Assembly: GCA_017893485.1 (NCBI GenBank)
Contig: CM030364.1
Span: forward strand, 43,828,109 to 43,892,108
DNA length: 64,000 nucleotides
Direction of reading: 5' to 3'
Source: Hemerocallis citrina
Lineage: Eukaryota > Streptophyta > Magnoliopsida > Asparagales > Asphodelaceae
Position 1 is the first letter of the stretch. Each line of letters begins with the position of its first letter. The position numbers and the translations under genes were made by a program. Below, piece after piece: positions 11,285-21,537 of the stretch. The notes under the pieces are model-generated. The model was not told the origin of the DNA. It did no database searches and saw only the letters and a list, made by a program, of their open reading frames with translations.

Positions 11285-12383
11285 AGCAAAAAGCTCAGGA
11301 TAGTCCTTCAACATCTTCTCCTCAGATTCCCAAGTAGCCTCTTCAACCAAGTGGTTTCTCCAGACTACCTTTGACCATCGGTATCGTCTTATTCCTCAAG
11401 ACCTTCTCCCTACGGTCAACAATCTCAACAGGAGTCTCGATGTAATTCAGGTCTAACTGCAAACCTTCCGGCACTTCAGGTAAATGATGACTCGGGTCTG
11501 GAATATAACCTCTCAACATAGACACATGGAAAACATTGTGCACCTGAGACAACTCTTCCGGTAATTCAAGCCGGTAAGCAGTTTTCCCGATCCTTTTCAA
11601 TATCTTATATGGGCCTATAAATCTCGGGGCTAACTTCCCGCCCTTGCCAAACCGAACCACACCTTTACTGGGTGATACCTTCAGAAAGACGAAGTCACCA
11701 ACCTCAAACTCAAGGTCCCTCCTCCGGTTGTCTGCATAGCTTTTCTGCCTGCTCTGAGCTTCCACCAACCTCTTCCTGATCAGATCAATCTTCTCAGAAG
11801 TCAGCTGCACAAGCTCAGGACCAAACAACTGATGCTCCCCAACCTCATACCAACACACAGGAGTCCTGCACTTCCTACCATACAAAGCTTCGTACGGCGC
11901 CATCCCGATGCTAGCCTGAAAACTGTTGTTGTAGGCAAACTCCACCAAAGGTAAATGCCTTTCCCAACTGCCTCCGAAGTCTAGTATACAACACCGAAGC
12001 ATATCCTCAAGAATACGGTTGACTCTCTCGGTCTGCCCATCGGTCTGTGGATGAAAAGCAGTGCTGAAATCCGTCTTGATACCCAAAGCTGCCTGAAGAC
12101 TCCTCCAGAAATGCGAAGTAAACCGCGCATCTCGATCAGACACAATAGTCGAAGGAACGCCATGAAGTCGGACGATCTCACCAACATACAACTCAGCCAA
12201 CTTGTCCATCGAAGCCGTGAGTTTCATCGCCAAAAAGTGAGCGGACTTGGTAAGTCGATCGACTATAACCCAAATAGCATCATTGCCTTTAGAACTCTTA
12301 GGCAATCCCGTAATGAAATCCATACTGATGTTATCCCACTTCCATTCCGGAATAGGTAACGGCTGTAATAGACCTCCGGGTCT
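11285..12383 (-). pseudogene. pol: Tekay-1 integrase and chromodomain region
   Basis: The frame continues RT/RNase H after a TAG at 12384-12386. It carries the integrase core: D in MDFITGLP (about 12323), D in [10 protein letters not shown] (about 12140) and E in DGQTERVNR (about 12030), so the DDE triad is present. The [19 protein letters not shown] region and the [15 protein letters not shown] lead-in to the chromodomain follow. One extra T near 11372, relative to the related copy at 63030, shifts the frame and ends it at 11343, so the chromodomain (remaining coding to about 11285) is not made in frame. Chromodomains of this clade direct integration to heterochromatin. Confidence 0.88.
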
Positions 12384-14596
12384 CTAATTTTCGGCTTTGA
12401 CTTGTTGACAAACCTCACACCTCGCGACAAATTCGTCCACATCCCGCTTCAAACCTGACCACCAGAAATGCTGCTTGATGTCTTTGTACATCTTAGTACT
12501 CCCAGGATGTACTGACAAAAGAGTAGCGTGCGCCTCCTGAAGAATACTCTCTTTCAGGTCTGCCTGATCTGGAACACACAGCCTATCTCCGAACCACAGC
12601 ACTCCATCCCTGGTCTGAAATCCGGGCAACTTGCCAGCACTAACCTGCTCCTTCATCTCCAAAATATCCGCATCAACTTCCTGACTTGCAATGATCCTTG
12701 CATTCAGAGTAGGCTGAAGCTTCAACTGAGATAAAGATGCTCCCAATCCTTGCAAGACAACCTCAATACCTGCTCGATCCAACTCCTCAATCAGATGCCT
12801 CTGAGTCGTAATCAAACAGGCCAAACTGCTCTTGCGACTAAGTGCATCAGCAACAACATTAGCCTTTCCAGGATGATACTTGATCTCAGGTCGCATATCC
12901 TCGAGCACTTCCAGCCATCTCCGCTGTCTTAGATTGAGATCCCTCTGCTGGTAGATATACTTCAAGCTCTTATGATCCGTGTACATGTTCAGCTTCTCAC
13001 CATACACGTAGTGCCTCCATTGCTTCAAAGCAAAGATAATCGCAGCCAGCTCTAGATCATGAGTTGGATAATTCTTCTCATGCGGTCGTAGTTGCCTAGA
13101 CCCATAAGCGATTACTTTACCCTCTTGCATTAAGACACAACCAAGCCCTCGATGTGAAGCATCGCTATAGACATCATACTCAACTCCTGCTCTAGGCAAA
13201 GCCAAAATAGGTGCAGTAGTCAGTCTATCCTTCAACTCCTGAAAACTCGCCTCACATTGCTCGGTCCACTTGAAGCTCACATTCTTCTTGGTCAACTTGG
13301 TAAGCGGCACAGCTATCTGAGCATAACCTTGAATGAATCTCCTGTAGTATCCAGTCATCCCAAGGAAACTTCTGACTTCCTTCACTGTAGTAGGCCTAGC
13401 CCAATCTCTCACTGCCTCTATCTTCTGAGGGTCAGTTGCCACTCCCTCCTTAGAAAGAATGTGACCTAGGAATGCCACTTCAGATTTCCAGAAATCACAC
13501 TTGGATAACTTGGCATACAACCTCTGCTCTTCCAACTTCTGCAAAACTGCTGCCAGATGCTCGGTGTGCTCCGCCTCAGACTTGGAGTACACGAGAATAT
13601 CGTCCATAAACACCACGACGAAAGAATCAATAAACGGCCTCAGAACTCTATTCATCAAGTCCATGAAGATTGCGGGTGCATTCGTCACTCCGAATGGCAT
13701 AACTAAGAATTCGTAATGCCCATGCCGAGTTCTAAATGCAGTTTTATGCACATCTTCAGCTTTCACTCGCACTTGGTGATATCCTGATCGAAGATCTATT
13801 TTGGAGAATACAGCTGCTCCTTGTAGATGATCGAACAAGTCATCAATTCGAGGAATCGGATACTTATTCTGAACAGTGACCTTATTCAGCTCCCGGTAAT
13901 CGATACACATCCTCATCGATCCATCCTTCTTCTTTACCAAAAGCACTGGTGCTCCCCAAGGTGACGCACTAGGTTGAATAAAGCCTTTTCCCAACAGTTC
14001 CTCAATCTGCCGTTTCACCTCATCCTGTTCCACTGGAGCCATCCTATACGGTGCCTTAGAAATGGGTGCACTTCCCGGTTGAACAGTGATGCTGAACTCT
14101 ACATCACGATGCGGAGGTAACCCAGGAAAATCTTCCAAGAACACAGTCGGATAGTCCCGAACCACAAGAATCCCTTGCAATTCCACAGGAGTCTCTTCCT
14201 TGCGGATAGTTGCCACCAGCTTAGAACACTTCAACTTCCCTTGGAAAGTGACTTCAGGTCCACCTGGAGCCTTCACTGTTACGATCTTGGTCTTACACTC
14301 GATGCTTGCACTGTACACCGACATCCAATCAATGCCAATGATAACATCGACTCCCAAGATAGTCAGCTCGATCAGATCAATGCCAAAGATTCGACCCCCA
14401 ATCACTATCTCGCAATCAGCATAGTACCGATCAGTGGTCAAAGTTTCCCCTGATGGCGTAGCTACTGCTAAGATCTTGCCTGGAAAAATCTTCGGTTCAA
14501 CTCCCAACACTTTAGCAAACTTTGGAGACACAAAAGTATGAGAGGATCCAGTATCAAACAACACCACAGCTTCCTTTCCATTAATATAGAGTTCTC
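12384..14596 (-). pseudogene. pol: Tekay-1 protease, RT and RNase H (pol exon)
   Basis: One open frame. Protease FDTGSSHTF (about 14560); RT with [14 protein letters not shown] (about 13910), [12 protein letters not shown] (about 13790), [17 protein letters not shown] (about 13700) and the catalytic FMDD (about 13600); RNase H with [11 protein letters not shown] (about 13175), [11 protein letters not shown] (about 13065) and YTDHKSLKY (about 12985); and the start of integrase with the zinc-binding HVHP-like and CEVCQQVK parts (about 12410). It ends at a TAG (12384-12386), most simply a C-to-T change in a CAG codon, because similarity continues in frame. The frame opens just after a predicted splice acceptor at 14597. 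Confidence 0.9.
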
Positions 14597-14687
14597 CTGT
14601 TACATAACATACATCATTACATAACAGTTTTACACTATAAATAGGAAGAAGAAATGACAAAACCACACTAAACATCAGCCCTTGTAC
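14597..14687 (-). other. Candidate 91-bp intron at the Tekay-1 gag/pol junction
   Basis: On the minus strand the donor is CTCTG|GTACAAG and the acceptor is ATGTAACAG|GAGAAC. The segment is AT-richer than its flanks and 91 bp long, a usual length for a short plant intron. Unspliced RNA stops in gag at the TAG at 14668-14670, inside the segment. Removal joins the gag frame to the pol frame exactly, since 91 is 3n+1 and the pol frame is offset by one. Inference from sequence only; no transcript was examined. Confidence 0.6.
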
Positions 14688-15693
14688 CAGAGATGACCTG
14701 ATCCGCCTCCTCAGCATCAGCTTCTGTCAAAGCAAATACTCGCCCTGACTGGTACGGCCTCTTCCCAGTCTGCTGTATTGGCACATTGTGATTGCCAGCC
14801 CGTGGTTTGAGACACCGAGATTGGTAATGTCCCACTTCACCACAGTTAAAGCAAGTGACTGCAGAAGGTCTCCCTGCATCGTTTCCAGGTCTCCCAGCTA
14901 CACTGACGGCATTCGCCCCTGTCGGTTTGAACTTCTGTGCAGATGGTTGCCCCTTGAAACTCCCCAATGGCGCGGGCCTCTTCCCAGACTGCCAGTTGCT
15001 CCTCTGGTGCTGAGCAACATGGAACTGCTCCATATCCGCCTCCGTTGCTGCCGCCCTCTTCACCAGCTTATCGAATCTCCTGATACCAAGGGGTATCATA
15101 CGAGATCTCAAGCTCGGCCTCAGACCATGCTCGAACTTGCGAGCCTTCTTCGCCTCATCCATCACTAGTTCTGGAGCATACCTGGAGAGTTGAGTGAACT
15201 TGGTCTCATACTCCCTTACTGACATGCTGCCTTGCTGAAGTGACAGAAACTCCATGGCCTTTTTCTCCTGGACGTCGGAGGGGAAATAATGGCTGCGGAA
15301 TTCTTCCAAAAATTCCTCCCAGCCAGGCAACAAGCCGCCCATAGTCCTCTTCATCGACTGCCACCAAACAGCCGCATCCTTCTCCAACTGCAAAGTCGCC
15401 AACTTGACCTTGCTGCCCTCCGGTGTTTCCAACACCTCGAAGATTGTCTCCACTTGCCGAATCCAGTTATCGGCCGCATCCGGGTCGGACTTTCCCTCGA
15501 ACACTGGTGGTTTCATTCTCTTGAACGATTCCACTAGCTTGATTGCCTCGGGTACTGGATTCACCGGCCCCCTTCCTTGGTTTGCAGCCACTGCATTCAG
15601 CGTCTGGTAAACCCTTGCAAACTCGGCCTCCAGGTCCAAACCTTCACCATTCCTGGCTCCCCTTCTCGCCATATTCTGATGCAAAAGATCCAT
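14668..15693 (-). CDS. gag: Tekay-1 gag polyprotein
   Basis: Possible ATGs at 15693 and 15672; the second, opening [11 protein letters not shown], fits the clade better. The retrotransposon gag domain (about residues 45-190) includes [26 protein letters not shown] and the [16 protein letters not shown] region. A classical CCHC zinc knuckle, [14 protein letters not shown], lies near residue 290. The unspliced reading ends at 14668 with a short tail encoded by the putative intron. Gag forms the particle and binds genomic RNA. The reading frame is intact. Confidence 0.9.
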   Translation of the reverse strand: MDLLHQNMARRGARNGEGLDLEAEFARVYQTLNAVAANQGRGPVNPVPEAIKLVESFKRMKPPVFEGKSDPDAADNWIRQVETIFEVLETPEGSKVKLATLQLEKDAAVWWQSMKRTMGGLLPGWEEFLEEFRSHYFPSDVQEKKAMEFLSLQQGSMSVREYETKFTQLSRYAPELVMDEAKKARKFEHGLRPSLRSRMIPLGIRRFDKLVKRAAATEADMEQFHVAQHQRSNWQSGKRPAPLGSFKGQPSAQKFKPTGANAVSVAGRPGNDAGRPSAVTCFNCGEVGHYQSRCLKPRAGNHNVPIQQTGKRPYQSGRVFALTEADAEEADQVISGTRADV

Positions 15694-15819
15694 TAAATTC
15701 GAAGTATAAAACAAGAATTTAAACCAACTTTCATTTCATTGAATTTCAAAGTTTATACATTCGAATTTAAAAAAAAAACATTTTAACATCAGAACAGAAG
15801 AAAAAGAAACCAAGACAAT

Positions 15820-16272
15820 CTAATCTCTACGGGTCCTCTTCGCTGATCGAAGTTCATCCCGCAGTTCATCCACCTCATCCTTCAGCACATCAGTTAGGTT
15901 CTTTTTCTTCTCAAGTTCCCAAATCCGATGGCTAAGAACAGAATAGTCAGCATTCCGCTTCTCCAGCTGAGCCTCCAAAACTCCAACTCTATACTTCAAG
16001 GTATCCACTTGCCTCTGCAGAGAAGCTACAGCGTTACCCAGAGCTGGTCCCTTTTCTTCATCGGAAGAAGAAAAATCATCAGGTGAGTTCGGTGGTGGGG
16101 TGATCTCTCGAGATTCAGGGTACTCTTCATCATCAGAATCAGCTTGCCGGGGGTGATACTCGTCCTCAGAATCAGCCTGTCCAGGATGGTATTCTTCCTC
16201 AATAATGTGCCAGTCGTCGCCTCCAGCAGGGTCGAAGTGATCAGCCATCTTAGAATAGAGAGGAAGAAGCAT
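15820..16272 (-). CDS. Small acidic coiled-coil ORF upstream of Tekay-1 gag
   Basis: ATG at 16272 (150 aa), or at 16248 giving MADHFDPAGG. It lies between the PBS and gag in the leader. The N-terminal half is very acidic with a repeated YHPGQADSEDE / YHPRQADSDDE unit; the C-terminal half (about residues 80-150) has heptad-like leucine/valine spacing and many charged residues, consistent with a coiled coil, and ends in a basic tail AKRTRRD. I do not recognise the family. As the first ORF on the RNA it could be translated, or act as an upstream ORF that limits gag. The extra leader ORF is an observation; any role is unknown. Confidence 0.6.
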   Translation of the reverse strand: MLLPLYSKMADHFDPAGGDDWHIIEEEYHPGQADSEDEYHPRQADSDDEEYPESREITPPPNSPDDFSSSDEEKGPALGNAVASLQRQVDTLKYRVGVLEAQLEKRNADYSVLSHRIWELEKKKNLTDVLKDEVDELRDELRSAKRTRRD

Positions 16273-16400
16273 AAATCATAGAGCAACACAAATGTAAGTT
16301 ACTTACATTTAAATCTCTAAATCCAAATACACACTCTAATGTCCACATCTAGGGTGTCGTTCCTTATAAATTTGTACGAGTGTGAAAGCATAGAAAGCGT

Positions 16401-16413
16401 GGCTCTGATACCA
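16401..16413 (-). other. Tekay-1 primer-binding site (initiator Met tRNA)
   Basis: The minus strand reads TGGTATCAGAGCC three bases after the 5' LTR, complementary to the 3' end of plant initiator methionine tRNA. It proves that the LTR at 16417-19188 is the 5' LTR. Confidence 0.92.
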
Positions 16414-16416
16414 CTC

Positions 16417-19188
16417 TGTAACGCCCCGAATCCCAATTTACTGAATTCGAGATGTTCTTCAGGATCTTTTCGCTTTCTTCACATACAATTTTACAAGGAA
16501 TTTTAAAACTTTACTTTTACATCAAAGTTTACAACATATTACATTTGAATTTACACAGCGGAAGCAAAATATACAATATTTACATAAATGAACAACAACA
16601 TAATGAACTCTTTGTGCATCCATTCCTCTTACATGTAATTATCCTGCATAAAACACTGTGGGTACGTCAGTTTATTCAACCGACGATAATTATACATGGC
16701 CATCCTCTCTATGCCAGAAACAGTATAATGAATCTCATTTCTTACAAATCACAAACTGGTTCAACATAAGCATGCAAATAAGGGGGAACTTTTAATGATG
16801 TCGTGTCGTGATTGTGCACTTAAATCCTTAATGCAATTTACTTAATTAACATGACACTAATGCGCACTTGTTCGAATTCTATGCATCCCATACTACATAG
16901 GTTCGAGGGCAAGCCTCTTAAACGATCTTCATTCTTTTGTAGGGTTCAATCCTCCGCCATGACTTATTCTACTTCTGTAATTCCAATGAGTATCCTAGAT
17001 GAATCTATGAGTACAAGCATGTATCCTGGCCCCTGGAGTAGAATTTCGCGCCATGTCTTGACTCGTCAAGCATGCATTCTGCGACAATTCAGCCTCCTCC
17101 CTGAACACACTCCTCTTGCAGTCACCAAAACATCCCACAAGCGTGACTAGAGTCCGATCATTACTGAGTTGTGCCCGCGCCATGTCTTGACTCATCAAGC
17201 ATGCATTCTGCGGCTCACACACCCGCACCGTACCCTAGCTCTCATACTCATGTTTTTCTCTCACCTTCATCACCTCCATACTATGTATTTAAGTTACATT
17301 AGAATCATGAATAAAATCAAGCTCTAGAGTTAGCCTCTCCATCAACCGGACTTATCATTTCATTTCACTTGACCAACCTGGTCTAATTCTCAATATCATT
17401 TCATTCACTGCCGGGGAGACTTAGCTACTCTTTCGTTCAATTTCAAATTCACAATATCCAATGGAGCATCATCAGCTCATAATTCATTTTAGAGTCTCAC
17501 AGACTTCCTTTTCATGATTTAGCCTTTCATAATTATTCATAAAATTCTCAATTCTCATCTATGATTCCTTTCGCATAACTCATGCAGCCATAATCAGAAT
17601 CCATCAATGAAAGCATAAAGTTCATCATTATCAACAGTGAAATACATGAATCAAATTGTCGAAGTCCTCTCTGTACAGTCGACCTGGGAAGGTACCAGTC
17701 GACTTATACAGTCACACAGTATCATCACAGTTGCTCGGGATAGTCGACTGTTGCACTCAACCAGTCGCCTGTCCCGCAACCGTTCATATTCATAATATTA
17801 TCCACATGACAGTCGACTGGTAAGTAATCAGCGTTTGTCCTGGAGATTTCAACAGCAATATTTCTAAGTCCAGATCAGTCGACTTGCCACATGCATCGGT
17901 CGACTGGACAGACCCATTTTAATTTGGGAATTTACTTACAGTTTCTTACATATACTTGCATCATGATATCAATTAACAATATATACCAATTCATGTTTCA
18001 TAAACAGAGTTCCTCTTGTTCAGTAGCATTCACAGCACAATTTTTCCAGTTATTAACATGCTCTTTAGAGAAACTACTCTAAACATGCATTCACATTGCT
18101 CATACTTACATACGACAATGGGGATATAAATTTCAAGTCATCATCATGGGTCTACATAAATAGAATATCTTTATTCGGGGAACTATCAAACAATCACTTT
18201 CAGAACGAGCACCAGTCGACTTAACCCCAAGTCAGTCGACTGAGCCGACAACTTCAGATATTTATCACCTTTAGTTCTTTTTGTTTGTCTACCTTCCCTC
18301 CATCATATGTGTCATAGGGAAAAACATACATTTAATAATCACACCATCATGGCTATTCATACACATTTTATCAGCACTTTATAAAAGTAAATGTCTCGTA
18401 TCAGTCGGCTGGCTCATATGGCAGTCGACTGTACCGACAGTCTCGCCTCAAATTAATAGCATGTTCAAGCAATTTCTACCGCATTCAATTCTCTTTTGTA
18501 ACATGGTATCCATCATGACAATTATAGTATTACTCCTACGTTAGAAGTCCTGAGAAACACCCACCTTTTATGAAGAAAAATAACGAAATCCCGCAAGTCC
18601 TTCAATATAGCGCAGCACTTCTTGTTCCTTTGCTCCACTCCGACTCCTCAGCAATGCTGCTTGCCTCCACAGGAAACTCCCACACAACTCTCAGATACTC
18701 TTAAAATCTCAGGAATTTTAGTGTAAAAAGATAGGGATTAGAAGGGGGTATTTATATTAGAAGATAAATAGAATGAAGGGTTGAGATCTATTAGGGAGTT
18801 GAAGAAACAAGGGCTGAGATTAAATCGGAAGTTTAGAAACTACCCACACCTCAAAAATGTAACCACCCATGATCTCACCCATCACTCCACAATCCGGTCA
18901 AGAAGTGTGCTCATTGCACGTGTACATAAAGTGCACGTGTAGGCACAAGTCACACTACAATATGTACATTAAATACCCGGGAATAAAATAGAGTAAGAAA
19001 TGCTACATTACAAGTTGTAGAAAATAGTAAGAGGGTTTAAATTCATGGGCTTAAAACCAATTTGGGCCAAACTAGTTATTTTGTAGAAATAAGTACATTA
19101 ATGCTTTATAAAACGATGTTGAAAAAAATACTAGTCAATAATATTGCACAAGTATACTATATATATATTAAAAAGTCAGGGTATTACA
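16417..19188 (-). repeat. Tekay-1 5' LTR
   Basis: 2772 bp, almost identical to 8396-11168. The differences seen are scattered single changes and one lost T near 17832. Confidence 0.95.
17676..18431. repeat. Six paired CAGTCGACTG-like palindromes (5' LTR copy)
   Basis: Same array as at 9655-10411, offset by 8021 and then 8020 bases. The only clear change among the twelve motifs is the loss of one T in the already weak sixth motif (about 17829), which becomes CAGCGTTTG. In the element's sense it lies in the middle of the LTR. Confidence 0.8.
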
Positions 19189-20412
19189 GCCGAGCTCCCT
19201 GAAGACAGAGCCGAGGCCAGACGAGTCAGAATCCGAGCTGAAAGATTTGTCATGATTGATGACATCCTCTTCAAACGCTCATACACCTTGGCCGACGGCA
19301 AACCATACCTCCGCTGTCTCACTAGCGACGAGGCCAGCTACGCCCTCAAAGATCTACACGAGGGGATCGGCGGATGCCACATGGGGAGCAGGACACTAGC
19401 TCGGAAGGCCCTGAATCAAGGGTACTATTGGCCGACCATGCTCCAGGACTCGCAAGACTTAGTCAAAAGGTGCGGCCCTTGCCAAAGGTTCTCCCCTATC
19501 AAAAGGCTTCCTCAAGCCAATCTCCGATCCCTGGCTAGCCCTACGCCGTTCGCCATGTGGGGCATGGACCTTGTAGGGCCCTTCCCCCCAGCAGTAGGAC
19601 AAAAGAAATTCCTGATAGTCACCATCGACTACTTCACCAAATGGCTCGAAGCCGAGCCTCTATCCAGCATCACCGAGCGCCAAGTACAACAATTCTTTTG
19701 GAAGAACATCATTTGCCGGTTCGGCATCCCCCGGATCCTCGTTACAGACAACAGAACCCAATTCCAGGGTCAGAACTTCCAAACTTTCTGCACGGACATC
19801 GGTATCCAGCAACGCTTCTCCGCTATTTGCCACCCTCAGTCCAATGGCCAAGCAGAGAACGCGAACAGGCAAATCCTTGACGACCTCAAGAAGCGCCTCG
19901 ACAGTTCCCCCAAAGGGCTTTGGGTCGAAGAATTGCCTAGTGTGCTGTGGGCGTACCGAACCACCAAGAGGATCCCCACGAGAGAGACGCCGTTCGCCTT
20001 GACCTACGGGATGGAGGCAGTCATCCCCGTCGAGGTCGGCCTGCCTTCTCCCCGTATCATGGCCTTCGACGAAGCTGACAATTCATCAGGCTTAAGGGCC
20101 AACCAGGACCTCGTCGCGGAAGTCAGAGAGAAATCCTCGATCCGGAGAAGCATCTACCAACAACGGATCGAGAAGTTTTACAACAAGAAAGTCCGCCCCA
20201 CTAACATCAAGGCAGGAGACCTCGTGCTACGAAAACTGTCCGTCTCTGATCCAACCAAGAAGAGGAAATTGGCCCCCAACTGGGAAGGCCCATACCGTAT
20301 AGTCGAGGCTGTACGCCCTGGTACGTACTGACTGGCGGATATGGACGGCCGGCTCATCAGCCGACCCTGGAATGCCGAGCACCTAATGAAGTTTCTGGAA
20401 GAGCGAACATAG
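19189..20412 (+). pseudogene. pol: Tat-1 integrase (resumes after Tekay-1)
   Basis: The pol frame continues across the insertion site. Integrase HHCC zinc region: H of LHEGIGGCHMG (about 19355-19385) and CGPCQRF (about 19475). Core: D in WGMDLVGPFPP (about 19565), D in LVTDNRTQF (about 19745; the usual NGTQ glycine is R here) and E in SNGQAENANRQ (about 19855). The C-terminal GPYRIVEAVRPG motif follows. A TGA at 20329-20331 stops the frame about 27 codons before the natural end (SRPWNAEHL..., stop at 20410-20412). The long frame appears to open earlier only because it reads into the Tekay-1 LTR. Confidence 0.88.
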
Positions 20413-21010
20413 GTTCTAACTTGGCTAATGTATATAAAACCCTTTGTAAACTTTCATGTGTAAAGGGCGGCTTCGACGACCCTCCTTATCTAGTATGAAA
20501 GAAATCTCTTTTTTGTCAAACTTCAAATGACTCGGCAGATCGACACCCGAGTCCTCACTCCGGTATCATCCCCAGCATCTCGGTAGGTCCAATCCAGCCT
20601 CGGGCCAAGGGCTCTTCCTAAGGCCCCGCGTTGATCCCTCACGGATCGACGGAGCCGGACCACGCCTCTGCCGTCATTCACCACACTTCTTAACAGAGCA
20701 AAGGAGAAAAAGAATTCTTTATTCATACTCCTTTATTTGGTTATGAGAAAACAAACAAAGACCGTTACAGGACCACTCCACTCATCTCTAACTGAAGGAA
20801 GCCACCATCTTAGGGTCCCTCGGGTCCAACAAAGGGCGGGACCACTTCGACCGAACGACTAGGAGCCCTCTCCTCATCATGGCGGTCCTTGGGCTCAGCC
20901 ACGGTCGACACACCAGCCACGGAGCTCTAGGCATCCACTGGTCGCATGCGCTCCAGCAGGAGCAGCGCAGAAGGAACCCCCTCCGCTCGCCGACCCACAG
21001 AGGAAGATGA
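20413..21010. other. Tat-1 non-coding region after pol
   Basis: No supported gene. An AT-rich stretch right after pol (20425-20520) may hold 3'-end signals for either strand. The remainder is GC-rich and lies downstream of the antisense gene. Confidence 0.45.
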
Positions 21011-21350
21011 CTAGACGCCGAGCATCGTCTTGTAGCGGTGTATCTCCATCTCCTTCTCCACTATGACATCGCGAAGTAACCTCTCGGAAGAGGGCCTCTG
21101 TACCGAGGCGTTCGACATGGTATGCCCAAGTCCGACACCACCGAGGTCCCGATCCACCATCGCCCTCCTCAGCCGGCTCGCCTCCTCACTTAAGGCCTCA
21201 GACTTATTCCGATAATAGTTAAAGGCCGCATCAGTGTCACGAGCCCCCTTTCGGTAGCGAACCAACGTGGCCTCCAGGGCCTCAACTTTGCTCCGGAGCC
21301 ACGCCACGTCAGAACGACGGGGGTCCACCTCGAGAAGAGGAGCTGCAACC
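21011..21350 (-). CDS. Tat-1 antisense gene, distal coiled-coil exon
   Basis: Open on the minus strand from a candidate acceptor (TTTTCTTGTAG just before 21350) to a stop at 21011. It encodes a leucine- and glutamate-rich region (WLRSKVEALEATL, EALSEEASRLRRAMV) consistent with a coiled coil. Tat-3 has a counterpart in the same place (50055-50975). It lies after the stop of the preceding exon at 21538, so it belongs either to an alternative 3' end or to a second antisense gene. Confidence 0.5.
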
Positions 21351-21537
21351 TACAAGAAAACCAGCCAACTCAAAACACATAAGCAAGGAGGGTCGGAAAC
21401 ACCCGAAGTCAAAACACTTGGCCGATCAAAAAATCCTTTTTTATAAGTTGAGTCGCTTCTTACAAAAATGCGGTGGCCAGTCCGCGGAAGGCAAATACAA
21501 TCGAGAGAAGGAAATAGAAAGACAAAAATTATACAAC

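Larger units (their letters stand above)
8396..19188 (-). mobile_element. Tekay-1: Ty3/gypsy Tekay-clade chromovirus, young, nested in Tat-1
   Basis: 10,793 bp between 5-bp target duplications GCCGA (8391-8395 and 19189-19193). LTRs of 2773 and 2772 bp start TGTAACGCCCC and end GGGTATTACA on the plus strand. On the minus strand the order is 5' LTR, initiator-Met PBS, a small extra ORF, gag, protease, RT, RNase H, integrase with chromodomain, PPT and 3' LTR. About eleven or twelve LTR differences and one 1-bp indel by eye (roughly 0.4%) mark it as recent. Even so it carries one nonsense codon and one frameshift in pol. Confidence 0.95.

Noticed and set aside
14668..14717. Programmed +1 ribosomal frameshift between Tekay-1 gag and pol
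   Set aside because: The pol frame would have to open within a non-conserved, hydrophobic 30-codon insert; a GT-AG intron that removes the insert and restores the conserved protein is the simpler reading. Not excluded.
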